In this document: positions 25,699 to 34,190 of the stretch, one piece after another
Layout: every line of letters begins with the position of its first letter
Position numbering within the stretch: the first letter of the stretch is position 1
Assembly (NCBI GenBank): GCA_013215525.1
Contig: JABSQY010000005.1
Coordinates: 1 to 50,375, forward strand
DNA: 50,375 nucleotides
Source of the DNA: Nanoarchaeales archaeon
GTDB lineage: Archaea > Nanobdellota > Nanobdellia > Woesearchaeales > UBA583
Direction of reading: 5' to 3'
Notes under the pieces: model-generated
Seen by the model: the letters and a program-made list of their open reading frames with translations, nothing else
Databases searched by the model: none
What the model was told of the DNA's origin: nothing
Position numbers and translations under genes: made by a program

Positions 25699-27195
25699 AT
25701 GATGAGAAAGATAATTTTGATTTTATTTGTATTTTTGAGTTTTATTATTAGTTTTAGTATTGTAAATTCTGCAACTTTGTCTAATATTTATGATATTTCA
25801 GTTGAACTTGTGTCTGATAAATCTGAATATATTGAAGGTGAGGGGATGAAGTTGAGTTTAGAAGTTACTAATCCATCTAGCAAAGATGTTTTTGGGCAGT
25901 TGTCTGGGAGTTCTATTGTTGGAAATACTGGTTTTGATATTTCTTGTATTGAATTTAATTTTCCTAAATCTCAAGGTTTGTCACTTCAGATTTTATCTGC
26001 GCAGGCGCAAATGAGTTCTTCAAATACTAAGACAATTACCTTGTTTTCTTCTTGTGGAGGTTCTCAATCTCAGTCAACTCAGACAATTGTTGATAATAGT
26101 GTTGCTGTAAATTCTGTTGATTCAGAAGTTGTTACACTTAATCCTTTTACTTTAAAGTATAGTTTTAATGGAACTGATTATGAAGTGTTGAGTAATAGTT
26201 TAGATATTACAATTCGTAAGAAGACTGAAGAGGAGAAAGAGCAAGAACAAGAACAACAAGAACAACAAGAACAACAAGAACAACAAGAGCAGGAACAAAA
26301 GGAGCAACAGCAACAAGAACAACAACAGTCTGAACAAGAAAAACAACAACAGCAGCAAAATCAAAAGGAATCAGAACAAAATAAACAATCTGGTCAACAA
26401 CAACAAAACACACAGAGTAATGGACAACAACAAGCTCAAAATCAACAACAATCAGAGGAGCAGAAGTCTGGCGAAGATGGAGAGTCTAAAGATTCCGATG
26501 GTTCTGAGAATGAAATGCCTGAACTTCCAAAGGGGGAACAGTTAAGCCAAAAGAAACAACAAGCTTTGAAAAATAATCAACAAAATCAACAAAGTTTATC
26601 TCAATTAAAAAATGAGATTTCAAAGATTAAAGTTAATGAGTCACAGTTGTCAAAAAAGAATTTAAGTTTTAATAATCAAACTTTAAATCAAAGTTTAGAG
26701 TTACTTGAAGAAACTCAATTAAAAGAATTAGAGGATGAAAAGAATAATAATTGGAAAATTATATTTGCATCTTTATTGTTTTTTGGATTGTTATATTTTA
26801 TTTATGTTAGATATTTTAAAAAAGTTCCAGAAGTAGTTAACTCAAAAGAAATTTTAGAAGATGAAGTTCCATATTATTTAGAGTTACTAGATTTAGTTTT
26901 AGTTGAACTGGAGTATAAAAATCGTGTGAAGTTGCTTGCTCAGAGTGTGCGTGAGTTTTTGTTTGTTGAGAAAAATTTAAAAAAAGTTCCAACGAATAAT
27001 ATTGGATTAAAAATTACAAAAAATAAATTGTTTAAAGATATTTTAAAAAGAGCAGAATTTATTGAATTTGCTAGAAGTTTAGATAAGTTAGAGATTAAAG
27101 AGTTAATTATTAAATTAAAGAAAGAGTATAAAATTTTAGATAAAAAAGTTGATATAGTTTCAAATAAAAATATTAATGAGGTTTCAAAAAAATGA
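25699..27195 (+). CDS. Membrane protein with Gln-rich extracellular linker (Bat-operon component)
   Basis: A 498-aa protein heading a moxR-DUF58-VWA operon. Residues 1-24 are a signal peptide. Residues 25-170 form a beta-rich extracellular domain with two cysteine regions, comparable in position to BatD or oxygen-tolerance-type domains. About residues 179-255 are extremely Gln/Glu rich with few interruptions, and a polar helical linker follows. One membrane helix spans about 352-371 (WKIIFASLLFFGLLYFIYV), then a 125-residue basic cytoplasmic domain with LLAQSVREFLFVEKN. The stop codon TGA overlaps the moxR ATG. Function is inferred from the operon only. Confidence 0.7.
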   Translation: MMRKIILILFVFLSFIISFSIVNSATLSNIYDISVELVSDKSEYIEGEGMKLSLEVTNPSSKDVFGQLSGSSIVGNTGFDISCIEFNFPKSQGLSLQILSAQAQMSSSNTKTITLFSSCGGSQSQSTQTIVDNSVAVNSVDSEVVTLNPFTLKYSFNGTDYEVLSNSLDITIRKKTEEEKEQEQEQQEQQEQQEQQEQEQKEQQQQEQQQSEQEKQQQQQNQKESEQNKQSGQQQQNTQSNGQQQAQNQQQSEEQKSGEDGESKDSDGSENEMPELPKGEQLSQKKQQALKNNQQNQQSLSQLKNEISKIKVNESQLSKKNLSFNNQTLNQSLELLEETQLKELEDEKNNNWKIIFASLLFFGLLYFIYVRYFKKVPEVVNSKEILEDEVPYYLELLDLVLVELEYKNRVKLLAQSVREFLFVEKNLKKVPTNNIGLKITKNKLFKDILKRAEFIEFARSLDKLEIKELIIKLKKEYKILDKKVDIVSNKNINEVSKK

Positions 27196-28175
27196 GTCAA
27201 AATAAAGAATTATTAAAAAAAATTGAGAGTAAAGCAAAGATTATTAGTTCATTAAAAAATGAATTAGGAAAAGTTATTGTTGGTCAAAAAGAAATTATTG
27301 AGAAAACAATTATTTGTGTTTTAGCGAATGGGAATTTATTATTAGAGGGTGCGCCTGGTCTTGCTAAAACTTTATTGATTAACACACTTGCTGATGCTAG
27401 TAGTTGTAGTTTTTCAAGAATTCAATTTACTCCTGATTTATTACCTTCAGATATTATTGGAACTAAAATTTTTAATCAAAAAGATTCTACTTTTGAGACT
27501 AAAAAAGGTCCGATTTTTGCAAACTTTGTACTTGCTGATGAGATTAATCGTGCGCCACCAAAAACGCAGTCAGCACTTCTTGAAGCTATGGCTGAGAAAC
27601 AAGTTACAATTCTTGGAGACACATATAAATTAGATAAACCATTTTTAGTTTTTGCAACTCAAAATCCAATTGAACAAGAGGGGACTTATCCTTTACCTGA
27701 AGCGCAAATTGATAGATTTATGTTTAAGTTACTTGTAGAATATCCATCTAAATCTGAGGAACTTGAAATTCTTGAAAGAATGACTACTAATGTTTTCCCT
27801 AGCGCGAACGCGATTATTTCAAATGATGAAATTATTGAATTACAAACTCTTGTACGTGAGGTATATATTGATGATTTAGTTAAAGAGTATATTGTATCAA
27901 TTGTTGATGCTACTAGAAATCCAAAAGAGTATGATGTTGAGTATGGGAAATTTATTGAGTGGGGAGCAAGTCCACGTGCCAATATTTTTTTAACTCTTGG
28001 AGCAAAAGCGTGCGCGTTAGTTGATGGGCGTGAGTATGTGAATTCAGATGATGTGAAAAAAATAGTTTATGATATTTTACGTCATAGATTAATTTTAAGT
28101 TATGAAGCTGATATTGAAAATGTTTCAACACATGATGTGATTGATGAAATTTTAGAAAAGGTTAAATGTCCATAA
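27192..28175 (+). CDS. moxR: MoxR-family AAA+ ATPase
   Basis: A chaperone-like AAA+ ATPase that typically remodels VWA-domain partner proteins. Walker A is GAPGLAKT (53-60), Walker B is VLADEI (113-118), and the MoxR-specific NRAPPKTQSALLEAMAEKQ and ATQNPIEQEGTYPLPEAQID segments follow, with a C-terminal lid containing WGASPRANIFL. At 327 aa it is full length. It overlaps the preceding gene by ATGA and is followed after 21 bp by the DUF58 gene, the usual MoxR-DUF58-VWA order. Confidence 0.96.
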   Translation: MSQNKELLKKIESKAKIISSLKNELGKVIVGQKEIIEKTIICVLANGNLLLEGAPGLAKTLLINTLADASSCSFSRIQFTPDLLPSDIIGTKIFNQKDSTFETKKGPIFANFVLADEINRAPPKTQSALLEAMAEKQVTILGDTYKLDKPFLVFATQNPIEQEGTYPLPEAQIDRFMFKLLVEYPSKSEELEILERMTTNVFPSANAIISNDEIIELQTLVREVYIDDLVKEYIVSIVDATRNPKEYDVEYGKFIEWGASPRANIFLTLGAKACALVDGREYVNSDDVKKIVYDILRHRLILSYEADIENVSTHDVIDEILEKVKCP

Positions 28176-28196
28176 ATTTAAGATGGTAAATTAAAA

Positions 28197-29036
28197 ATGA
28201 CAAGTTTATTAATTAATAAAGATTATAAAAAATTTAGATATTTGTTTAAGAATTCTAAAAATTTGTTTGCTGGAAAATATTCTTCAAAACTAAAAGGACA
28301 AGGTGTAGAATTTTGTGATTTGAAAGTTTATGAGTTTGGAGATGATGTTCGTAAGATTGATTGGAATGTGACTGCGAGAATGAATGTTCCTTTTGTAAGA
28401 GAATTTTTAGAAGAAAAAGATGCTTCACACTATTTTTTAATTGATGCGTCTGGAAGTATGTTTAATAAGTTAGATGAAATTAAAAAATTAGTTTCAACTT
28501 TAATTTTTGCTTGTAATGGTTTTTCAGATAATTTTTCTGTTGTTATATGTAGAAAGAATTTTTTAAAAGTTGTTCCATTGTCAAAAGGAAAAAAACATTT
28601 AATTAGATGTATTTATGAATTATCAGAATTAAAAGAAGAAGGGTTTGGAGATATAAATGTTGGTTTAAAATATTTATTATCTACAATTAAAAAGAATTCA
28701 GTAATTTCAATTATTTGTGATGATTTGGATTTAGCAGATGATACTTTAAGTTTTATTACAGCTCTGAAAAAAAGAAATAAAGTTAGTTATTTTAATTTTT
28801 ATAATTCAACAGAATTAGAGTTTGATTTAGGACTTGATGTGTTTACGGATTCTGAGTCTGGTGAAGATGTGATGTATGATTTGGATGATGATGAAGTTTA
28901 TGAAATTATTTTAAGTTTTAATAATAAGTTAAAAAATTGTGAGAAATTAATTAAAAGAACTGGATCAAAGTATTTTAATTTTGATTGTAAATCTAGTGTT
29001 GTTGATGCTATGAGACTTGAGAGGTTTGAGATTTAA
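28197..29036 (+). CDS. DUF58 domain protein
   Basis: A cytosolic protein with the DUF58 hallmark GVEFCDLKVYEFGDDVRKID followed by WNVTARMNVPFVREFLEE. The following VWA-like region starts FLIDASGSM, which provides a partial metal-ion-dependent adhesion site. At 279 aa it lacks the N-terminal membrane helices found in many bacterial DUF58 proteins. It is the expected partner of the MoxR ATPase just upstream. The stop is one base before the next start codon. Confidence 0.9.
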   Translation: MTSLLINKDYKKFRYLFKNSKNLFAGKYSSKLKGQGVEFCDLKVYEFGDDVRKIDWNVTARMNVPFVREFLEEKDASHYFLIDASGSMFNKLDEIKKLVSTLIFACNGFSDNFSVVICRKNFLKVVPLSKGKKHLIRCIYELSELKEEGFGDINVGLKYLLSTIKKNSVISIICDDLDLADDTLSFITALKKRNKVSYFNFYNSTELEFDLGLDVFTDSESGEDVMYDLDDDEVYEIILSFNNKLKNCEKLIKRTGSKYFNFDCKSSVVDAMRLERFEI

Positions 29037-29037
29037 A

Positions 29038-29991
29038 ATGACTGAATACCTTAAGTTTACTGATGCATGGATTGTATGGGTTGGAGTTATTTTTATTGTT
29101 TTATTTTTATTAGTATATTATTTTTATTTAAAGAAAAAGAAATATTTAGCAAAAAAAATTTCATCAAATTCGATGATAGGTTCTATTGTTCGTAAAAAGT
29201 CTAAGAAAGAATTATGGATGAATTTATTTTTAGTGTTTTCAATTTTTATGTTGTTTGTTGCGTTATCAGACCCTCATATTAGAATGAATGATGAGAAAGA
29301 AGGAATTTCTGTTGTGCTTGTGATTGATAGTTCTGGGTCAATGATTGCTAATGATTTTAAACCTAACAGGATGGAGGCTGCAAAGATTTCTGCAGCAAAC
29401 TTTGTTGAGCAAATGAATTTAAAAGATACAATTGGTGTTGTAAGTTTTTCAGATTCAACAAGAATTGTATCTTTTTTAAGACAGGACACAGACAAAATTA
29501 TTAATTCGATTGCAACTATTTCAGCGAATGGTAGAACTGCAATTGGTGATGGGCTTGCGATGGGTGTTGATATGGTTGCATCAATTCCTAATAAAAAAAG
29601 GCTTGTAATTTTGTTATCAGATGGAGAACAAACTGCGGGACAAATTTCTATTGAAGATGGTATTAAATATGCTCAAAGTGAGGATGTAATTGTGTATACT
29701 GTTGGAGTTGGTTCAAAGGATGAAGTTGTTCTTGGACACGATTTTTGGGGTAGGCCACAAGTTGCAAGACTTGATGAGAAAAGTTTGAAAAAGATTGCTC
29801 TTGAAACTGGAGGTGCATATTTTCGTGCTCGTGATAATGTTGCGCTTGAGAGTATTTATGAAAATTTACCAGATAGAATTAAGAAAGAAAAAGAACTTGT
29901 ATCCGTTAAAGAAGAAACTGTGGTTTTAGTAATTATTATGCTTATTTCAATTCTTGCTTTGAAGTATTATAAGCGTGTGAAAATTTGGTAA
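29038..29991 (+). CDS. Membrane-anchored VWA protein (BatA-like)
   Basis: Two membrane helices near the N-terminus (about residues 10-30, WIVWVGVIFIVLFLLVYYFY, and 63-78) and one near the C-terminus (about 295-312) flank a von Willebrand factor A domain. The MIDAS is complete: VIDSSGSM, the Thr region NGRTAIGDG and LLSDGEQTAG. This is the BatA/Aer-type arrangement, with the VWA domain outside or between the helices. The ATG at 29038, right after the DUF58 stop, is preferred over an in-frame ATG at 29017 inside that gene. MoxR is expected to act on this protein; the bacterial function (stress or oxygen tolerance) may not apply here. Confidence 0.92.
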   Translation: MTEYLKFTDAWIVWVGVIFIVLFLLVYYFYLKKKKYLAKKISSNSMIGSIVRKKSKKELWMNLFLVFSIFMLFVALSDPHIRMNDEKEGISVVLVIDSSGSMIANDFKPNRMEAAKISAANFVEQMNLKDTIGVVSFSDSTRIVSFLRQDTDKIINSIATISANGRTAIGDGLAMGVDMVASIPNKKRLVILLSDGEQTAGQISIEDGIKYAQSEDVIVYTVGVGSKDEVVLGHDFWGRPQVARLDEKSLKKIALETGGAYFRARDNVALESIYENLPDRIKKEKELVSVKEETVVLVIIMLISILALKYYKRVKIW

Positions 29992-30011
29992 TTTTAACGA
30001 AGTTAAAATTA
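29989..30011. terminator. Hairpin across the stop of the VWA gene
   Basis: Perfect 10-bp stem TAATTTTAAC / GTTAAAATTA with loop GAA. The stop codon is the first three bases (29989-29991), and the convergent VOC gene ends 2 nt after the stem. It has the same architecture as the ahpC hairpin. Confidence 0.6.
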
Positions 30012-30013
30012 TT

Positions 30014-30355
30014 TTATTTATCTGACCAAACTGCTAGTTCATTTCCTGATGGGTCGATGAATTGTAATCTGTGTCCTCCTGGAAATGAAAAGATATCCTT
30101 AGATATCTTACCATTAGAATTTAGTATTTTTTCTTTTATTTCTTTAAGTTCTTTGTAAAATAATACAACTAATGCACCGTTTATAATTTCATCTTTAGTT
30201 TTTTCAAAACCACCATAAATTCCACTATTTGAAAAACTTGTATACTCTGGTCCATAGTCTGTAAATTTCCAGTTGAATACTTTTGAGTAAAATACTTTTA
30301 TTTCTTCAAGATTGTTTGCTTTAAATTCTATATAATTTATTTTATTGTTTTCCAT
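30014..30355 (-). CDS. VOC (glyoxalase/bleomycin-resistance fold) protein
   Basis: A 113-aa single-domain protein of the vicinal oxygen chelate superfamily. It has the two beta-alpha-beta-beta-beta modules: NYIEFKANNLEEIKVFYSKV FNW at the start and ALVVLFY through HRLQFIDPSGNELAVW at the end. The first metal-ligand His/Gln position is Glu here (YIEF), and the C-terminal Glu in GNELAVW is present. The substrate is unknown; the subgroup resembles small predicted enzymes related to lactoylglutathione lyase. It is convergent with the VWA gene. Confidence 0.85.
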   Translation of the reverse strand: MENNKINYIEFKANNLEEIKVFYSKVFNWKFTDYGPEYTSFSNSGIYGGFEKTKDEIINGALVVLFYKELKEIKEKILNSNGKISKDIFSFPGGHRLQFIDPSGNELAVWSDK

Positions 30356-30400
30356 AAATTTTGAGAAGTTTTATAAGTTATAATATTTTGTTTTATATTT

Positions 30401-30874
30401 ATGAGACGTGACACGTTAACTGGATATTTAATTGTACTTGTCGGAGATGATAATGATTTATTTCGAGATGAGATTTCAAATTTAGGAATTGCTAATTTAA
30501 TTTTTGATACAACTGCAATACCAACACAACAATTAGTTGATGAAAAAAAATATAGGTTTGTAACACCTGAATTATTTAAAGAAAAATATTTCACAGAGGA
30601 TTATTTATTTAAATGGGATACAGTGCAAGGTTCTTTTGGAATATTTAAAAATACTGTGTACAATGCATTACGTAAAGGACAACATTTAGTTTGTTCTTTA
30701 AGTTTTGATAATGTTATTGGATTTATTAATAACCGAAAAGTTCCAAAGAAAAATTATATTTTAATTAATTGTACAAATAGTGGAGAAATTCCAAAAGGTT
30801 TTGATGAATATTCTTTTGATTTTACTACGTCAAACATTGATGAAATTTGTAAAATTGTTAAAAGACATATTTAA
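30401..30874 (+). CDS. Guanylate-kinase-like protein lacking the P-loop
   Basis: About residues 37-110 closely follow the GMP-binding part of guanylate kinases: DTTAIPTQQLVDEKKYRFVT (for TTRxPRxGExdGxdYxFvs), the ELFKEKYFTEDYLFKWDTVQ segment, GSFGIFKNTVYNALRKGQH (for the YGT region) and VCSLSF. The N-terminus, where kinases carry GPSGxGKS/T, reads VLVGDDNDLFRDE instead, so Walker A is gone. At 157 aa it is also shorter than guanylate kinase (about 200 aa). It may bind GMP or a protein ligand without catalysis, as eukaryotic MAGUK domains do. TATA about 29 nt upstream supports the ATG. Confidence 0.65.
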   Translation: MRRDTLTGYLIVLVGDDNDLFRDEISNLGIANLIFDTTAIPTQQLVDEKKYRFVTPELFKEKYFTEDYLFKWDTVQGSFGIFKNTVYNALRKGQHLVCSLSFDNVIGFINNRKVPKKNYILINCTNSGEIPKGFDEYSFDFTTSNIDEICKIVKRHI

Positions 30875-30956
30875 TTCATATTTTATTCTGTTTAATATTG
30901 TATGATTTAGTTTTATTAGAGTTAAGTTTATATATTATAAATACTATATTCTATTT

Positions 30957-31403
30957 ATGGTAAAAAAAGAAAATATTAAATCTACTACGCCAAAGAAGAA
31001 AAAAGGGTTTCAAGTTTTTATTTGGAATTCTAAAATCCATAATGCATTTATTGTGTTACTTGTGGTTTGTGTGTTTTTGTTATTTGGAGCTATGAAAGTA
31101 CAAACACTGTATATTCATCAATTAAAGACTGACATTATGTCAGATAGAAGTGAAGCTTTTGATTATGAGTATGATGTGATGCTTGCTGAGGATTTTTTAG
31201 AAAAAACAGAACTTGATTCTTTAAGTATTGCTGGTATGGTTAAATATTATACAGATAATAATTATGAAGATATTTATTATAATGCCGGATATGTTGAAGC
31301 TACTCTTGATCAATGTGGTGATAAAGGTTGCTTTAGAGTTACATACAGATATAATCAAAATAAGGGATTATATATTGATGTGTTACAGAAAAGAATTAAA
31401 TAA
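30957..31403 (+). CDS. Single-pass membrane protein, unknown
   Basis: A 148-aa protein with a Lys-rich cytoplasmic N-terminus (residues 1-24), one membrane helix (about 28-47, NAFIVLLVVCVFLLFGAM), and an extracellular part of about 100 residues. That part has an acidic helix and a pair of cysteines in LDQCGDKGCFRVTYRY that could form a small disulfide loop. Not recognised. TATA (TTTATATATT, about 30928-30937) lies 25 nt before the ATG. It ends convergent with the MFS cluster. Confidence 0.65.
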   Translation: MVKKENIKSTTPKKKKGFQVFIWNSKIHNAFIVLLVVCVFLLFGAMKVQTLYIHQLKTDIMSDRSEAFDYEYDVMLAEDFLEKTELDSLSIAGMVKYYTDNNYEDIYYNAGYVEATLDQCGDKGCFRVTYRYNQNKGLYIDVLQKRIK

Positions 31404-31452
31404 TTCTTTTTATTTTTATTATTTTATAGTTTTAATTCTCTATAATTTTAAA

Positions 31453-32640
31453 TTAAAGTTCTTCTCTTAGTTTTCCTAAATAAATTGCGGACACAATTCC
31501 TATTGCTAATAAAACTGAAAATACTTGTTTTGAATCTCCAAAAAAGTATAATACTATTAATAAAATCGTTCCCATAATTACTTTTGCACTATGAATTCCT
31601 AATTCTCTTAATATTACATAATCCATTGGATTTACATTTTTTGCGTTATTATAAAATATTGACATAAAAGTTATTCCAAATACTGAATTTGTAAGTTTTG
31701 TAATTGTTTCAACTATATAGATTAAAATTCCACTAAATGTTAATACTAATATTCTTAGTATCCAGCCAAAGGATTTTAATTTAGATGTTTTTGTTAATAT
31801 TGATCTTTTTGGATGATTGTCAATATATTTTTTAAAGTATACCATTAAAAAAACACTAACTATTGATACAAAGGAAAATAAACTTCCTAAACTTAAAAAG
31901 TTATTTGATAATAATGTATATAACAAAATTGGCCAAAATCCCATATTTAAAAACCCTTCAATTCCTTCTGCAAAAAATGCTTTAAATGGTGTTTTAAATC
32001 TTGGCGTTTTATATAATCTTATATAATCTGAATATTTATATTTATGATTTTTAATTTTTAAATCCTCTGCAAATAATAATGGGATAGATCCGATTATAAT
32101 GATTATTAGAGATAATATTAATAATGAAGTTAATGATACAAATTCTAAATAATATCCACCAATTAGTGGCGCTAGCGCTGATACAATAGTAATTATTATT
32201 TGTAGAGTTCCGATTTGACTAGCTGAATGTTTTTTGTTTGAGTTTGCAATAATTTCAGAGTGCATTGCTGGCCAGAAAATTGCCATATGTAGTCCATAAG
32301 ATAACCAAGATATGTGAAATATTATTAAACTTGTATCAATGTAGTTTAGTGTTGCGATGTGAAATAGATATACTGGTACGCTTAATAAAAGAGAATATTT
32401 GAATCAGATTTTATTTATTATTTTACTTGTGTGTGGGATTAATACTAAGTAACTAAATGATATTGCAATTATAAAAAATATTACATATGAAAATGAATAT
32501 CCTAAAGAGTATATGTATACTGGCGCAAATATTCCAATTAATGATTTTACAAATGTTAGTAATGCTTGAAAAATATATAACTTTGACATTTTATCATGGA
32601 GAAGTTTATGAGTTAATGTCTCGTGTTCGTGGTGTAACAT
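31453..32640 (-). pseudogene. MFS transporter interrupted by one in-frame TGA
   Basis: Third copy of a tandem MFS family. The frame is open from the ATG at 32640 to TAA at 31453 except for one TGA at 32404-32406 (codon 79 of 395). Before it the protein reads ...KIINKI, after it FKYSLLLSVPVY... . The two neighbouring paralogues have KIGMKY and KIGLKY at this place, each with a GGA Gly codon, so a single G-to-T change explains it. The rest is undamaged: about 12 membrane segments and the GTLQII motif also found in the paralogues. It may be a recent pseudogene, a sequencing error or a recoded codon. The second part alone (from Met at 32286) would lack the first helices. Confidence 0.8.
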
Positions 32641-32714
32641 AATATTTTTTAATTTTTTTTGTTTTTAAGAATTAGTCATTTATATATAAAAAAACTTTTA
32701 GTTTTTTAATAAAT

Positions 32715-32805
32715 CATTTCCAAACCAATAGTTTGGTAAATTGAAATTCACAAACTCCAATGGATTTTGGAATATACTGAAATTAAAAATTTCAGTATAC
32801 TTCGT
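32715..32805 (-). repeat. Intergenic repeat behind MFS copy 2
   Basis: This block (TTTCCAAACCAAT, GTTTGGTAAATTGA, CACAAACTCCAATGGATTTT, then GAAATTAAAAATTTC) recurs almost unchanged at 34102-34190 behind MFS copy 3, and its second half again at 34048-34094. It contains small inverted repeats CCAAAC/GTTTGG and TCCAA/TTGGA and ends in the stop-codon hairpin. Gene and spacer were evidently duplicated together. Confidence 0.75.
32773..32799 (-). terminator. Hairpin across the stop of MFS copy 2
   Basis: Perfect 12-bp stem TATACTGAAATT / AATTTCAGTATA with a 3-nt loop. It includes the last codons and the TGA stop (32792-32794). Two codons further the frame has a TAA. Confidence 0.6.
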
Positions 32806-33988
32806 TCTCAATAATTGAATTTAAACCTATTGATGATATAATTCCAATTAGTACTAATAATGTTAAATTTGAAAAACTATTTTCTATAAATGATAAGATT
32901 ATAATTAATATAAAACAAAAAATAACTTTTGCCCCATGTAAATATAATACTCTTGTAAGTAATGCTTCTATAAAATTTTTACTGTTTGTGTTATTATAAA
33001 AAATTGATGTGAGTGTCATTGTTGAGATATTTGAGATTAGTTTTGAAATACTTTCAACTACATATAAAAATATTCCTCCAATTGTTATAAAAAATATTCT
33101 TGATAACCAACCTAGAGATTGAATTCTTGATGCGATTTTTAGTACTTTTTTTTTAGAGTGTTTATCAATATATGATTTTAATTTGATTAACACAAAGATT
33201 GTAACTATTGATAATCCAGTATACATTAATCCTAAACTTGCAAAGTTATTATTTAAAAATATATAAAGTATAATTGGCCATAAAAATACTGAAAGTGTAA
33301 CTTCAATTCCTTCACACATTTGTGTAATTTTAGTTTTTCTGTTTGTTTTTTTTTTAATTAATTTTAAGTAATCTTTATGATGAAAGTTAATTTTTGGAAT
33401 TTTTGTATCTTTAGATAATAGTAATGGTAAATTAGAAACAACTAAAAAAAATGTTGTAAAGATTAATAATTTATTATATGTTAAGTATTCTAAAAAAATT
33501 CCTCCAATTACTGGTCCAATTGTTGTAAGTATTGTTGAAATTATTTGAAGAGTTCCTAGTTCGTTTCCTCTTGATTTTCTACTTCCATTATTTATTACTT
33601 CACATCTAAATGTAAACCAAAATAGTGCGATATAAAATCCTCTTGATAACCAAAGTATATGAAAAAAAATTGGATGAGTTGTGATGTATTGTAATGATAA
33701 TAATTGTATGAAAAAAAATGGTGAACTTAATAATAATGTATATTTCATTCCAATTTTATTTATTATATATACAATCGCAGGCGCTATAATTATGAAAGTT
33801 AAAGAGATTCCTAATGCAAATAATAAAATCATACTTATGCTGAATCCCAAAGAGTAAAGGTATACTGACATAAATATACTTACAAGTGAACTTACAAATG
33901 ATGTTAGTGCTTGATATATGTAGAGTTTTGACATTTTTGAATGCAGAAGAGTGTGTGTTAGTTCTTGCATTGCTGGTGAGTGTAACAT
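32792..33988 (-). CDS. MFS transporter, tandem copy 2
   Basis: A 398-aa major facilitator superfamily protein with about 12 predicted membrane helices. The N-terminus has a short His-rich lead (MLHSPAMQELTHTLLH), then SKMSKLYIYQAL. The cytoplasmic loop between helices 4 and 5 has the basic segment NNGSRKSRGNELGTLQII. The substrate is unknown; similar short MFS proteins with this start are seen in small-genome archaea and CPR bacteria. It is one of three paralogues in a row, all on the minus strand. It ends with TGA inside a perfect hairpin. Confidence 0.88.
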   Translation of the reverse strand: MLHSPAMQELTHTLLHSKMSKLYIYQALTSFVSSLVSIFMSVYLYSLGFSISMILLFALGISLTFIIIAPAIVYIINKIGMKYTLLLSSPFFFIQLLSLQYITTHPIFFHILWLSRGFYIALFWFTFRCEVINNGSRKSRGNELGTLQIISTILTTIGPVIGGIFLEYLTYNKLLIFTTFFLVVSNLPLLLSKDTKIPKINFHHKDYLKLIKKKTNRKTKITQMCEGIEVTLSVFLWPIILYIFLNNNFASLGLMYTGLSIVTIFVLIKLKSYIDKHSKKKVLKIASRIQSLGWLSRIFFITIGGIFLYVVESISKLISNISTMTLTSIFYNNTNSKNFIEALLTRVLYLHGAKVIFCFILIIILSFIENSFSNLTLLVLIGIISSIGLNSIIENEVY

Positions 33989-34047
33989 AATTATTTTTAC
34001 TTTTAATTGTTTTTAATAGTTTAGAATTATTTTATTATAAAACTTAT

Positions 34048-34190
34048 CACAAACTCCAATGGATTTTGGAATATATTGAAATTAAAAATTTCAACTAAAC
34101 TCATTTCCAAACCAATTGTTTGGTAAATTGAGATTCACAAACTCCAATGGATTTTGGAATATATTGAAATTAAAAATTTCAATATATTTC
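34048..34190 (-). repeat. Double intergenic repeat behind MFS copy 3
   Basis: Contains a full copy (34102-34190) and a partial copy (34048-34094) of the block at 32715-32805, including CACAAACTCCAATGGATTTT twice. The partial copy keeps the GAAATTAAAAATTTC core but not the longer stem. This indicates repeated duplication or slippage in the MFS array. Confidence 0.75.
34158..34188 (-). terminator. Hairpin across the stop of MFS copy 3
   Basis: Perfect 14-bp stem AATATATTGAAATT / AATTTCAATATATT with a 3-nt loop. The TGA stop (34179-34181) lies in it. This is the longest stem of the stop-straddling series. Confidence 0.6.

Noticed and set aside
26207..26413. Val-rich ORF on the strand opposite the Gln tract
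   Set aside because: It is a shadow of CAA/GAA repeats in the real gene, with no start signal of its own.
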